A stretch of 36,286 nt of DNA from Akkermansiaceae bacterium (GCA_903878115.1 CAIRGO010000102.1:1-36286); one strand, 5' to 3'; positions 1-8,753 are shown, numbered from the stretch's first letter. Numbers and translations: made by a program. Notes: a model not told the origin generated them from the sequence alone.

Positions 1-180
1 ATGGCAGTTTTCCGACAAATTTCTGATAAAGAAAAACGTCGATTCTTGTCGCTCTGGAGAACCGGAATATACACTGAACCAAAAAATAATATGAAGTCAA
101 TAAACGACCTACCCAATATGGGCTACCATGCCCATCCGCCATATTTTTCTATCGTTTTTGCCTCTAGACTTGTCAAATGA
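1..180 (+). CDS. possible small ORF of 59 codons at window edge, unknown
   Basis: An open frame runs from an ATG at base 1 to a TGA at 178-180 and would encode 59 residues starting MAVFRQISDKEKRRF. I recognise no family, signal peptide or membrane segment. Nothing upstream is visible, so neither promoter nor start can be judged, and the frame could be the 3' end of a longer gene. The well-formed promoter of the next gene begins inside its last codons (from 170). A frame of this length can occur by chance, so this is a weak call. Confidence 0.2.
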   Translation: MAVFRQISDKEKRRFLSLWRTGIYTEPKNNMKSINDLPNMGYHAHPPYFSIVFASRLVK

Positions 181-197
181 CGAGATGAGTTTATAAG
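170..197 (+). promoter_or_regulatory. sigma70-like promoter of the FAH gene, leaderless geometry
   Basis: TTGTCA at 170-175 (5 of 6 matches to TTGACA), a 16-nt spacer, then TATAAG at 192-197 (5 of 6 to TATAAT). A transcript starting about 7 nt after the -10 box would begin at or next to the ATG at 205, so the mRNA would have essentially no leader. There is no good Shine-Dalgarno at normal spacing before 205. Confidence 0.6.
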
Positions 198-204
198 CGT
201 GCCC

Positions 205-1056
205 ATGAAATTGATCCGACATGGTGAGATGGGGCGTGAAGAACCAGGGGTTTTATTACCGGATGGACGGCGCATTGATGCGAGTGGTGAATTTGCCGAT
301 TACGATGAAGGATTTTTTGCATCGGGCGGGATGGAATCATTAGCTCAGTGGGTGGAAGATGGTTGCCAAGGTGGTGCTGAAATTTCTCCGCTGGCGAGAA
401 TTGGCGCGCCAATTGATCGACCCTCGAAAATTATCTGCGTCGGTAAAAACTACCTCGAGCATGCGAAAGAGTTTGGTGAAGGAATTCCTACGGAACCTGT
501 GTTGTTTATGAAAGCGACGTCCGCATGGTGTGGGCCATTTGATGAAGTGATTCGTCCACGTGGAGCAGAGAAACTCGATTACGAGGTAGAGCTCGCAGTG
601 GTGATTGGACAAACGATGAGTTATGTGAGCGAAGAAGATGCGCTGAATTATGTCGCTGGCTACGCGGTGTTTTGTGATTACTCTGAACGCGCGTTTCAAA
701 AAGAAATGGGCGGGCAGTGGGTGAAAGGAAAAAGTGCTGATCGATTTGCTCCGATGGGGCCAGCCCTCGTTCCTGCTTCTCAAGTTCCTGATCCGCAATC
801 ACTACGCTTGTGGTGCAAAGTGAATGGAGAATTTCGCCAAAATGGTTATACCGGCGACATGATGTTTCCTGTGAAAATGGTGCTGAGTTACATCAGTCGA
901 TTTATGACTCTGCTACCTGGCGATGTGGTTGCTACGGGAACACCATCTGGTGTAGCGATGGGCATGAATCCGCCGAAATACTTGCAACCTGGCGACTACG
1001 TTGAGCTGGGAATTGAAGGATTAGGGGAAATGTCGCAACGTGTGGTAGCTGGCTAA
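205..1056 (+). CDS. fumarylacetoacetate hydrolase (FAH) family protein
   Basis: This is a cytosolic FAH-superfamily enzyme, a group that includes fumarylpyruvate and acylpyruvate hydrolases, 2-keto-4-pentenoate hydratase-like enzymes and oxaloacetate decarboxylases acting on 2-keto acid substrates with Mg2+ or Mn2+. Visible family signatures in order are KIICVGKNYLEHAKEFG, EPVLFMKATSAW, the metal-binding acidic cluster in LDYEVELAVVIG, the GY-FCDYSER segment, KGKSADRFAPMGPALV, and the C-terminal LLPGDVVATGTPSGV. About 283 residues is normal for the single-domain bacterial form, which starts MKLIR as here. The frame is open from a GTG at 199, but the promoter at 170-197 places transcription start at the ATG at 205, so I chose that. 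It is followed convergently by the DUF3817 gene, only a few bases away. The exact substrate cannot be read from sequence. Confidence 0.9.
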   Translation: MKLIRHGEMGREEPGVLLPDGRRIDASGEFADYDEGFFASGGMESLAQWVEDGCQGGAEISPLARIGAPIDRPSKIICVGKNYLEHAKEFGEGIPTEPVLFMKATSAWCGPFDEVIRPRGAEKLDYEVELAVVIGQTMSYVSEEDALNYVAGYAVFCDYSERAFQKEMGGQWVKGKSADRFAPMGPALVPASQVPDPQSLRLWCKVNGEFRQNGYTGDMMFPVKMVLSYISRFMTLLPGDVVATGTPSGVAMGMNPPKYLQPGDYVELGIEGLGEMSQRVVAG

Positions 1057-1059
1057 CTG

Positions 1060-1377
1060 TTAGTTATTACTGGTGTTTTTTTCATCATACGCGAGCTTTG
1101 GATCCATGAAAAATGGACCGAATGGGAGCAGCGAGGCAATGAATGCCTGAACCGAGCGCAGGAAGGAAATATTTCCATTAAGCAAGGCTAGTAAAATCGT
1201 TAAACAATAGCAGATAAATAAAATCCCATGAGCCATGCCTACGATGCTCACGGCTTCTGGCATGTTTGCTAGGTATTTTAATGGCATCGCAACACCTAAC
1301 AAAAGCAGATAGGAAATGCCCTCGAGAATGCCGACTAGGCGAACTCGGCCAACAGGAGTGGATAGTTGTTTGATCAT
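1060..1377 (-). CDS. DUF3817 small integral membrane protein
   Basis: A 105-residue membrane protein matching the DUF3817 family by its layout: an N-terminal RVRLVGILEGISYLLLLGVAMPLKYL segment (given here as its two halves, RVRLVGILEGISYL and LLLGVAMPLKYL), then a second segment with VGMAHGILFICYCLTILLAL and a third hydrophobic stretch AFIASLLPFGPFF. Three membrane helices are likely. DUF3817 proteins have no established biochemical role. The gene lies 30 nt downstream of the outer-membrane channel gene on the same strand, so it could be the last gene of the efflux operon by read-through. I see no separate strong promoter in the gap. It converges with the FAH gene with almost no spacer. Confidence 0.8.
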   Translation of the reverse strand: MIKQLSTPVGRVRLVGILEGISYLLLLGVAMPLKYLANMPEAVSIVGMAHGILFICYCLTILLALLNGNISFLRSVQAFIASLLPFGPFFMDPKLAYDEKNTSNN

Positions 1378-1407
1378 GAAGATTGAGAAATTCTGCGAAG
1401 TGTAACA

Positions 1408-2895
1408 CTATTTTTTAAAGAGTCGCTGGAAAAAGTTTTTCTTTTTCTCTGGTGCTACTGGATTTCCTTGTGCCGCAGGATCGACTTGCATCACTGGAAT
1501 TTGCGTGGGCATTTTTTGATTCCATCCGCCACCGAGCGCTTTGATGAGAGTAACCGACGCGACTAAATTTTGGCCGCGCATTTGGTGCAATCGGCGTTGT
1601 GTAGTGATCGCATTTTTTCCTGCTTCTAACAAATCGAGATACTGCCCGAGACCACTTTCGTAGCGGGTTTTCGCAAGTGCACGTGATTTTTCTGCATTGT
1701 CATAAGCACCGTTTTGGAAGGTAATTTGCTCCTTGAGATGCTTGAGTGCGGATAGGTTGTTATCGACTTCGGCGAACGAAAGTAAAATGGTTTGTCGGTA
1801 TTGAGCCAGTTGCAAGTCGGCAGCAGCGATAGCGGCCTCTAGGTTCGCTTTGTTTTTGCCTCCCGATAATATCGGTATGCTGATGCTCGGTCCAATGCTC
1901 CATTTTTCGCTTCCTGTGGCGAATAAGCTACTCAGGCTACCACTTACCACCCCACCACTTCCCGTTAGTCTGATGGATGGATAGCCGGCTAATTTTGCTA
2001 CACCCACGCGGGCAATGCTTGCCGAAAGTGCCCGTTCGCTGGTTGCGATGTCCGGTCGTCTTTCTAACAAATCGCTAGGAATCGATGTTGGCACGCTAGG
2101 TGGAGCAGGGAGCGGATTAGTGGATGGCTTCAATGAAAACTGGTCGGTACGTTTGCCCACTAACACCGCGATCGAGTTTTGCAATTGATCGCGTGTGGTC
2201 ATCATGCCAGCTAGTTCTGCTTGCGTGGAAAGCAATTCGCTGTTGGCGCGGGTGACTTCTGCCTCTGTAGCAGTGCCAGATTTCTGTCGTGCCAGAGCAA
2301 TATTTTGCGCCTCGGTGAGAAGGGCAATGGAATTTTTTAATGCCAAATTTTCTGCGTCGACTGCTCTCAGCATAAAGTAATTTTGAGCTACTTCTGCCTG
2401 CACGGAAAGCATCACATTTTGCATAGATGCGGCAGTGGATGCGGCATCATTAATGCTCGCCTCCACACTTTTGCGCACGCGACCCCATAAATCAATCTCG
2501 TAACTCACGTCTAACGGAATATCAAAATTTGAGCCAGTAATTACTGTGCCACCTGGATCAAAGGGCACTGTGATGGCACCACTAGTCGTTTGTCTGGTGG
2601 CACTCGCATTGATCGATGCTTGGGGGAAAAATTGGCTTCTTGCGAGTCGAGCAGCAGCGCGTGATTGATCAAGGCGAAATACCGCTACTTTGATGTTTTG
2701 ATTGGCCGTGCTCGCTTGGCGAATCAGGGAGTCGAGAATTTCATCGTCGTAGATGCTCCACCATGAGCCACGGGAGATGTGGTCGCGCGGTTGCACTTCG
2801 CGCAGCACGATTTCCTCTCCCGCCTGCGCGAGCAGGGGGAGAGAAGCCATGATGCCAGAAAAAATAATGAAATAGCGGAAAGTGAAAAATTTCAT
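1408..2895 (-). CDS. RND efflux outer-membrane channel (TolC/OprM, NodT-type)
   Basis: A 495-residue outer-membrane efflux protein forming the exit duct of the tripartite pump encoded just upstream. It has an N-terminal signal peptide (hydrophobic to about residue 25, ending LPLLAQAGEE). Two OEP repeats follow, with the typical GVGVAKLAGYPSIRL-like and FSPQASINASATR-like stretches, for example RSQFFPQASINASATRQ near residues 90-106 and RVGVAKLAGYPSIRLTG near 310. Most NodT-type relatives have a lipobox cysteine; none is visible at the expected place, so an ordinary signal peptidase I site is more likely. The C-terminus carries a proline/lysine-rich tail ending KKKNFFQRLFKK that is outside the domain. 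Its ATG overlaps the stop of the pump gene as ATGA, indicating translational coupling. Confidence 0.92.
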   Translation of the reverse strand: MKFFTFRYFIIFSGIMASLPLLAQAGEEIVLREVQPRDHISRGSWWSIYDDEILDSLIRQASTANQNIKVAVFRLDQSRAAARLARSQFFPQASINASATRQTTSGAITVPFDPGGTVITGSNFDIPLDVSYEIDLWGRVRKSVEASINDAASTAASMQNVMLSVQAEVAQNYFMLRAVDAENLALKNSIALLTEAQNIALARQKSGTATEAEVTRANSELLSTQAELAGMMTTRDQLQNSIAVLVGKRTDQFSLKPSTNPLPAPPSVPTSIPSDLLERRPDIATSERALSASIARVGVAKLAGYPSIRLTGSGGVVSGSLSSLFATGSEKWSIGPSISIPILSGGKNKANLEAAIAAADLQLAQYRQTILLSFAEVDNNLSALKHLKEQITFQNGAYDNAEKSRALAKTRYESGLGQYLDLLEAGKNAITTQRRLHQMRGQNLVASVTLIKALGGGWNQKMPTQIPVMQVDPAAQGNPVAPEKKKNFFQRLFKK

Positions 2896-5800
2896 GAGAT
2901 GATGGTGTCGTTAGAATCAACTGGTTTCGATTTTTTACTGAGAACTACGAAAAATACGGGAGTAAGGAATAGTCCTAGGAAGGTCACACCGATCATGCCT
3001 GAGAATACGGCTGTGCCCATCGCGCGGCGCATTTCCGAACCTGCTCCGGTGCTGACGACTAGTGGGTAGCAGCCCGCAATGAATGCGATCGATGTCATCA
3101 AAATGGGACGCAATCGCAGATGACAGGCTTCCAGCGCTGCCTCAATGGGGCTGAGCCCTTCGTGAATTTTTTCACGGGCAAATTCAATGATCAGAATCGC
3201 ATTCTTGCATGCGAGTCCGATCAGCACGATGAAGCCAATTTGCGTAAAAATATTGTTATCGCCATTGGTCAGTAAAACTCCTGCGAGGGAAAACAATAAA
3301 CACAGCGGCACAATCAGAATAATGGCTAGGGGCAGACGTAAACTTTCATACTGTGCCGCTAACACGAGAAATACTAACAACAGGCAAAGTGGATAGATGT
3401 AAACTGCGGAGTTTCCTGCGAGGATTCGTTGATAGACTAGTTCGGTCCACTCAGGTTCAAATCCTGGAGGCAGGGTTTCTTTGGCGAGTTTTTCCATCAA
3501 GGCTTCGGCATCTCCCGAGCTGATTCCCGGTGCGGCGGCGCTATTAAAATCGGCGGCCAGATAACCGTTGTAATGAGTGACACGGTCAGGACCTGATCCT
3601 TCTTTGATTTGCACCATCGAACCGATCGGCACCATCTCACCCAATAGATTTTTGGTTTTTAATTTCGTAATGTCATCTGCTTGATCGCGAAACGGTGCAT
3701 CGGCCTGTGCGACTACTTGCCATGTGCGACCGAAACGATTGAAATCATTGACGTAAATAGAGCCTAAATTGATCTGCAATGTATCAAAGAGATTTTGCAA
3801 CGGCACACCAGCGGCTTTGGCTTTTTCTCGATCAACCACTGCATCCAACTGGGGTACATTGACCGTATAGCCAGAATATGTTTGTCCAAATTTTTGCTGC
3901 TGCATCACCTTGCCTAACAGCTCTTGGGTGTTTTGATAGAGTGAATCGTATCCAGCATCGCCCCGGTCCAAAATCATCATCTTGAATCCACCAGTCGTGC
4001 CAATTCCGTTCACGGGCGGAGGTGATAGACTGAGAATAAATGCTTCTTTGATTTGTGAAAATTGGGCGTTCAGCGCTCCTGCAATCGCCGCTGCCGATAG
4101 CTCGGGTGTGGTGCGTTCCTCGAAAGGCTTCAGTCCTACAAAGACAATTCCTGAGTTGGGACTAACAGAAAATCCTTGAATGGATAAACCAGGGAAAGCA
4201 ATGCTGTTATCAACCCCAGGCTGTTTGAGTGCGATATCACTGAGTTGGCGAATGACTTTCTCGGTGCGGTCTAACGAGGCTCCATCGGGAAGCTGTGCAA
4301 AGGCGATGAGGTATTGTTTGTCTTGTGCCGGCACAAATCCGGTGGGTGTTTTTTGGAACGCTTGATAGGTCAGCCAAACCATCCCACCGTAAACAATCAA
4401 TGCAATGGCGGAAAAACGAATGATGCGTCTAACAATTTTCACATACGTGCGCGACGACCAATCAAAAAATCGATTGAAAGGACGAAACATCCAGCCTAAT
4501 AGGAAATCGAGCAATTTGGTGAAAAGGTCTTTTTTTGCCGCATGATCACGCAATAAAATCGCGGAGAGTGCGGGGCTTAATGTTAATGAATTAAACGCCG
4601 ATATGACCGTGGAAATGGCAATGGTGACGGCGAACTGTTTGTAAAATTGTCCGCTGATACCGCTGATGAATGCAGTGGGGATAAATACCGCACAGAGAAC
4701 CAGCGCCGTGGCAATGATCGGTCCGGTGACCTCGCGCATCGCTCGCTGTGTCGCTTCTATGGGGCGATATCCAAGAGCGATGTTGCGTTCCACATTTTCG
4801 ACAACGACAATCGCATCATCGACCACGATGCCGATGGCTAATACCAGTCCAAAAAGCGATAGATTATTTAACGAGAAGCCTAACATATGCATCACCGCAA
4901 ATGTCCCGATCAATGAGACGGGCACCGCCACCAGAGGAATGATCGAGGCGCGCCATGTTTGCAGAAATAGCACCACCACGATGACCACTAACAGAATTGC
5001 TTCTATTAAGGTATGAATCACCGCATCGATTGATTTATCGACAAAACGTGTCGGGTCGTAGGCAATGGTGTAGTCGATACCTTGCGGGAATTTTTTCTTT
5101 AACTCTTCCATCTTACTGCGCACGGCGTCTGATAGATCGAGCGCGTTTGACCCCGGTGATTGAAAAATAGGAATGCCCACGGCCTCTTTGTTATTGATCA
5201 GTGAACGCAGACTATAATCACCCGCGCCGAGTTCTACGCGTGCCACATCTTTTAATTTCGTTTTTTCGCCATAGGGACCGTTTTTGACGATAATGTCAGA
5301 AAATTCTTCCTCCGTGATCAATCGACCTTTGGCATTTACGGTGAGTTCAAACGAAACATCTTGCGACAGTGGTTGCTGACCTACCGCACCGGCGGCCACT
5401 TGCACGTTCTGCTCTCGGATCGCATTGACAATTTCAGTTGCGGTTAGATTGCGGGCTGCTGCTTTATCGGGGTCGATCCATACGCGCATGGCATAATCGC
5501 CACCTCCAAACAATTCGACTTGCCCCACTCCTGGTAAACGCGCCAATTCGTCTTTTACATTGAGAATCGCGTAGTTGCGCAAATAGAGGCTGTCATAACG
5601 TTCGCTAGGCGATAGCAAATGCACCACCATGGTAAGATTCGGCGAGCTTTTGATAGTCGTCACTCCGATACGGCGAACTTCTTCTGGAAGCTTGGGTAGT
5701 GCTTGCGAAACCCGATTTTGCACCTGCACTTGTGCGTTATCTATATTCGTTCCTAGCTTGAAAGTGACGGTCAGGGTCGTAACTCCGTTCGCCGTGCTTT

Positions 5801-6047
5801 GCGAACTCATGTAGAGCATGTTTTCCGTGCCGTTGATGGCCTGCTCCAGCGGTGACGCGACCGTTTCTGCAAGGGTTTTTGGATTAGCTCCGGGATAAGT
5901 GGCGCTAACAATGACCGTGGGCGGAACAACTTCTGGATACTCAGAAATCGGAAGTTTAAAGAGTGAAATACTGCCAAGAACGAGAATGATCACCGAGAGA
6001 ACTCCGGCGAAAATAGGTCGTTTGATAAAAAATCCTGCGATGTTCAT
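2892..6047 (-). CDS. HAE1-type RND efflux pump (AcrB/MexB-like inner-membrane transporter)
   Basis: A 1051-residue proton-driven inner-membrane drug exporter, full length for the AcrB family. It begins with the classic FIKRPIFAGVLSVIILVLGS first helix. The paired aspartates of the proton relay are present in helix 4 (GIVVDDAIVVVENVER), as is the helix-10 lysine (GLACKNAILIIEFARE). The large periplasmic porter loops contain LPEEVRRIGV and NNKEAVGIPIFQSPGSNALD. No frameshift or missing core residue is visible. It lies 19 nt after the adaptor gene and overlaps the channel gene by 4 nt, so TetR, adaptor, pump and channel form one operon. The substrate range cannot be inferred; the family commonly exports hydrophobic drugs, dyes, detergents and bile acids. 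Confidence 0.96.
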   Translation of the reverse strand: MNIAGFFIKRPIFAGVLSVIILVLGSISLFKLPISEYPEVVPPTVIVSATYPGANPKTLAETVASPLEQAINGTENMLYMSSQSTANGVTTLTVTFKLGTNIDNAQVQVQNRVSQALPKLPEEVRRIGVTTIKSSPNLTMVVHLLSPSERYDSLYLRNYAILNVKDELARLPGVGQVELFGGGDYAMRVWIDPDKAAARNLTATEIVNAIREQNVQVAAGAVGQQPLSQDVSFELTVNAKGRLITEEEFSDIIVKNGPYGEKTKLKDVARVELGAGDYSLRSLINNKEAVGIPIFQSPGSNALDLSDAVRSKMEELKKKFPQGIDYTIAYDPTRFVDKSIDAVIHTLIEAILLVVIVVVLFLQTWRASIIPLVAVPVSLIGTFAVMHMLGFSLNNLSLFGLVLAIGIVVDDAIVVVENVERNIALGYRPIEATQRAMREVTGPIIATALVLCAVFIPTAFISGISGQFYKQFAVTIAISTVISAFNSLTLSPALSAILLRDHAAKKDLFTKLLDFLLGWMFRPFNRFFDWSSRTYVKIVRRIIRFSAIALIVYGGMVWLTYQAFQKTPTGFVPAQDKQYLIAFAQLPDGASLDRTEKVIRQLSDIALKQPGVDNSIAFPGLSIQGFSVSPNSGIVFVGLKPFEERTTPELSAAAIAGALNAQFSQIKEAFILSLSPPPVNGIGTTGGFKMMILDRGDAGYDSLYQNTQELLGKVMQQQKFGQTYSGYTVNVPQLDAVVDREKAKAAGVPLQNLFDTLQINLGSIYVNDFNRFGRTWQVVAQADAPFRDQADDITKLKTKNLLGEMVPIGSMVQIKEGSGPDRVTHYNGYLAADFNSAAAPGISSGDAEALMEKLAKETLPPGFEPEWTELVYQRILAGNSAVYIYPLCLLLVFLVLAAQYESLRLPLAIILIVPLCLLFSLAGVLLTNGDNNIFTQIGFIVLIGLACKNAILIIEFAREKIHEGLSPIEAALEACHLRLRPILMTSIAFIAGCYPLVVSTGAGSEMRRAMGTAVFSGMIGVTFLGLFLTPVFFVVLSKKSKPVDSNDTIIS

Positions 6048-6066
6048 GATGGTAGTTGCGGATTTG

Positions 6067-7194
6067 TTAGGGCGTTATCATTTCTGGCTGCACGGGCATG
6101 CCTGGCATGAATATTTTTGCCAAACCATTGACGACTACGGTATCGCCCACTTCCAGGCCACTGCGAATGATTCTGCGCTGACCAACGCTAGGACCTAAGA
6201 CAACAGCTCTATATTGGGCAGTGGACTTTTCATCGATGACAAAAACAAACTTTTGCCCTTGGTCGGTTTTGAGTGCGGTTTCTTCTAACAAAATTGTCGG
6301 CACTTCTTCACTAAGCGGGATGCGAATTCGCGCAAACATACCTGGAAGCAATTTGCCATTTTCGTTAGGGATAATGCTGCGCAGAATGATGCTCCCCGTC
6401 GTGGCACTGACACGGTTATCCAGTGATTCAAACCAGCCTTTATGAACAAATGTTTTCTCATCACTGAGTTGTAGTTCCACGGGGATACGACCTTTCTCAT
6501 CGAGTTTTACTTTTTTCTCAGCGATGGCTTTTTGCACACGGAGTAGGGTGTTTTCATCAATATCAGCATAGGCAAATACTGGGTCAATGCTGACGATGGT
6601 GGTGAGCACCGTGGATTGTCCGGGCTGTCCACTGACTTGATTGCCTTGCGTCACCATGGCGCGCGAAATTTTTCCAGAAATAGGTGAGCGCACTTTGGTT
6701 CGATCTAAGTCTAACAACGCGGCGTCATTTTCTGCTTTCGCGGCAGCTTGGGATGCCTGTGCTTGAAGCAGGGCTGATTGACGAGCATCCGCTTCTTCGC
6801 GCGTCATCGCCCTTGCGGCGAGTAATTCGTTGACGCGATTGAATTCACTTTGCGCAGAGGTCAACGCCGCATCTGCTCTGCTAAGCATAGCTGCCGTTTG
6901 TGCTTGTTTTACTTGATACGGTAGGGGATCAATCTCAAATAAAATCGCATCTTTTTCCACCAACTGCCCGGCGGTAAATAGCACCCGATCAATGTATCCA
7001 GAAACCCGCGGACGGAGTTCGACGATTTCCATGGCTTCAACGCGTGCGGAAAATTCTTCCCATTCCACTAATGGTTCGGTGACGATTTTTTTAACCCCGA
7101 CCACGCTGGGTGGCATTTGTGGAGGTGGTCCTTGGGCTGCGTGTTTGCAGGCAAACAAAGCGAATGAACTGGATAGGATTATGAGGAGTCGCAT
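6067..7194 (-). CDS. RND efflux periplasmic adaptor lipoprotein (AcrA/MexA-like)
   Basis: A 375-residue membrane fusion protein linking the inner-membrane pump to the outer-membrane channel. The N-terminus is a lipoprotein signal with lipobox LFAC (cysteine at residue 16), followed by a proline-rich tether. Next come the first half of the lipoyl/barrel-sandwich domain (VELRPRVSGYIDRVLFTAGQ), an alpha-helical hairpin rich in Ala/Gln/Glu (about 95-170), the second lipoyl half (DRTKVRSPISGKISRA), a beta-barrel, and a membrane-proximal domain near the C-terminus (VGDTVVVNGLAKIFMPGMPV). It is second in the operon, 32 nt after tetR and 19 nt before the pump. Family membership is clear; partner specificity is inferred from adjacency. 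Confidence 0.95.
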   Translation of the reverse strand: MRLLIILSSSFALFACKHAAQGPPPQMPPSVVGVKKIVTEPLVEWEEFSARVEAMEIVELRPRVSGYIDRVLFTAGQLVEKDAILFEIDPLPYQVKQAQTAAMLSRADAALTSAQSEFNRVNELLAARAMTREEADARQSALLQAQASQAAAKAENDAALLDLDRTKVRSPISGKISRAMVTQGNQVSGQPGQSTVLTTIVSIDPVFAYADIDENTLLRVQKAIAEKKVKLDEKGRIPVELQLSDEKTFVHKGWFESLDNRVSATTGSIILRSIIPNENGKLLPGMFARIRIPLSEEVPTILLEETALKTDQGQKFVFVIDEKSTAQYRAVVLGPSVGQRRIIRSGLEVGDTVVVNGLAKIFMPGMPVQPEMITP

Positions 7195-7226
7195 AGTTGA
7201 CTAGTTGGTTAAGATGTAGGAAAAAA

Positions 7227-7829
7227 TTAGCGATTGGCAGTGACACCGAGCATGTCTAAAAAACCTTGTTCGATATCGGCAATATACGAAATATCATTGT
7301 GGATGCGTCCCTGTGTCAGCATTCCTTCAGCATAGGCAAAAAGACGTCGTGCCAGGGGCTCTACTGGACCAGGCGCAATCTCGCCTGAACGTTGGGCATC
7401 GCGGATCGCTGATTCGTAGTAATAAATATGTTTATCGAGAATTGTTTTGATTTTGTTGGCTAACAATTCATCGCTTGTACCAATTTCGGCTCCGAGAGAA
7501 AATAATGGGCAACCGAGGACTTTACCAAATTTTTCCTTGATTTGACATTGAAAATTATAACCCCAGCGGGCCTCGCAGCGAATTCTCTCTAGTGGTGGAA
7601 TAGCGGGCGAATAGATTCGATCAAGCTCCGCGTAGACCTCAGAAGATCCCGCGTCTAAGGCCGCGAGGCAGAGGTTCGTCTTCGATGCAAAAAAATGATA
7701 GAAGCTACCTTTTTTCACACCAGCTCGCTCGCAGACATCGTCAACACTGGTGCTTCCGTAGGAGCCTAACCAAATAAGCTCACTCATTGCTTCGATCAAG
7801 CGTTCTTTTGCATCTGATGTTCTACCCAC
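7227..7829 (-). CDS. TetR/AcrR-family transcriptional regulator of the efflux operon
   Basis: A dimeric repressor with an N-terminal helix-turn-helix (residues about 8-55, including STSVDDVCERAGVKKGSFYHFF) and a divergent ligand-binding C-terminal domain. The frame is open back to a TTG at 7847, but I prefer the GTG at 7829. The protein then starts VGRTSDAKERLIEA, the usual N-terminus of this TetR group, giving 200 residues, and the GTG lies 5 nt after a -10-like box. The gene is first in the operon with the pump genes, so the likely role is autorepression and repression of the pump until an effector binds. The effector is unknown. Confidence 0.9.
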   Translation of the reverse strand: MGRTSDAKERLIEAMSELIWLGSYGSTSVDDVCERAGVKKGSFYHFFASKTNLCLAALDAGSSEVYAELDRIYSPAIPPLERIRCEARWGYNFQCQIKEKFGKVLGCPLFSLGAEIGTSDELLANKIKTILDKHIYYYESAIRDAQRSGEIAPGPVEPLARRLFAYAEGMLTQGRIHNDISYIADIEQGFLDMLGVTANR

Positions 7830-7834
7830 ACCCG

Positions 7835-7863
7835 AATGTGCAGTCAACTAGACGATTAGTCAA
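7835..7863 (-). promoter_or_regulatory. promoter of tetR-efflux operon with candidate operator
   Basis: Read on the minus strand: TTGACT (7858-7863, 5 of 6), a 17-nt spacer, CACATT (7835-7840, 3 of 6), then 5 nt to the GTG at 7829. The spacer contains ACTA-6-TAGT and a second TTGACT copy. Within 7849-7863 (plus strand) the arms TAGAC and GTCAA are separated by 5 nt, an imperfect dyad of the type bound by TetR proteins. Overlap of dyad and promoter fits autorepression. The -10 box is weak. Confidence 0.4.
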
Positions 7864-7880
7864 GTATTTTTCGAAAATAC
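7864..7880. repeat. perfect inverted repeat GTATTTT-TCG-AAAATAC
   Basis: Seven-base perfect arms with a 3-nt centre lie immediately upstream of the tetR -35 box and 33 nt downstream of the sod stop codon. The arms are AT-rich and no T-run follows, so an operator half-site or regulatory dyad is more likely than a terminator, but neither is proven. Confidence 0.4.
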
Positions 7881-7912
7881 CGCAATTATCGATATTCACA
7901 CTCAATGATGAT

Positions 7913-8635
7913 TCAGCCAGCGAAGCTTTTGTTCACGACATTCCAGTTGAGGACGTTCCACCAAGCGGTGATGTAATCAGCGCGGCGATTTTGGTAGTGT
8001 AGATAGTAGGCATGTTCCCATACATCGAGGCCGATCAATGGCTTGCCGAGATCGGTATCGGCGATGAGGCCTTTCATCAATGGGTTGTCTTGATTGGGAG
8101 TGGAGGTGATTTTTAGTTTGCCATCTTGCATGATCAACCAAGCCCAGCCTGATCCAAATCGTTTCATCGCGGCATCGGCAAAGGCGGTTTTCATTGCATC
8201 CATGGAACCAAAACTTGCATTGATTGCTGTGGCTAACTCTGCTGATGCTTGACCACAATCTTTCGCGGGAGCCATGATTTTCCAGAAAAAATTATGATTC
8301 CAGTGACCTCCACCGTTGTTGCGCAGCGTAGCCATCAGCGCTGCATCGCTCGTTTTTGATATTTGAGCCATGAGATTATCGAGCGAATCTTTTTTGAGAA
8401 CTGGATTTGCCGTGAGTGCATCATTAAGCTTGGTGATATAGGCGGCATGATGTTTGCCGTGATGAATGGTCATGGTCAAAGCATCAATGTGTGGTTCCAG
8501 AGCTGCTGGGTCATATGCTAATGCGGGAAGGGTATACACGGCTGATTCCTCCGCTGCATGGCTAACAGAAAATGCAGAAGCAGCTGCTGCGGCTGATAAT
8601 TTCACGAAATTGCGACGATCAATTGAGGTAGTCAT
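7913..8635 (-). CDS. superoxide dismutase (Mn/Fe family) with twin-arginine signal
   Basis: Converts superoxide to oxygen and hydrogen peroxide. The frame extends to 8695, but the ATG at 8635 gives a clear Tat signal (SIDRRNFVKLSAAAAASAF, AHA-like end SHAAE) and sits 6 nt after a promoter -10 box, so that start is chosen (240 residues). Metal ligands by family alignment are H58 (TIHHGKHH), H114 (GGHWNHNFFW), D204 and H208 (DVWEHAYYLHYQNRR). The STPNQDNPL segment is more usual in Mn-type or cambialistic enzymes. The Tat signal implies folding and metal loading in the cytoplasm followed by export, so it would act in the periplasm or envelope. It is transcribed toward tetR but is separated from it by regulatory sequence. 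Confidence 0.92.
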   Translation of the reverse strand: MTTSIDRRNFVKLSAAAAASAFSVSHAAEESAVYTLPALAYDPAALEPHIDALTMTIHHGKHHAAYITKLNDALTANPVLKKDSLDNLMAQISKTSDAALMATLRNNGGGHWNHNFFWKIMAPAKDCGQASAELATAINASFGSMDAMKTAFADAAMKRFGSGWAWLIMQDGKLKITSTPNQDNPLMKGLIADTDLGKPLIGLDVWEHAYYLHYQNRRADYITAWWNVLNWNVVNKSFAG

Positions 8636-8641
8636 CCAACA

Positions 8642-8669
8642 AGGATACTCTGAATACTGGTTTTCGCAA
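8642..8669 (-). promoter_or_regulatory. candidate sod promoter, leaderless geometry
   Basis: On the minus strand TTGCGA (8664-8669, 4 of 6), a 16-nt spacer, TATCCT (8642-8647, 4 of 6), then 6 nt to the ATG at 8635. Transcription start is predicted at or next to the start codon. No Shine-Dalgarno is visible. Confidence 0.45.
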
Positions 8670-8753
8670 GAGGATTTCTTATAAATTGTGCGCATTTTTT
8701 TTGATCATTGCTGAATTTCATGCATGATCCTTTTTGAGATGATTAGAGAGAAA

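Noticed and set aside
8703-8729. Inverted repeat GATCAT...ATGATC between sod and the divergent gene
   Set aside because: Six-base arms with a 15-nt spacer are expected by chance at this rate, and the repeat fits no promoter geometry.
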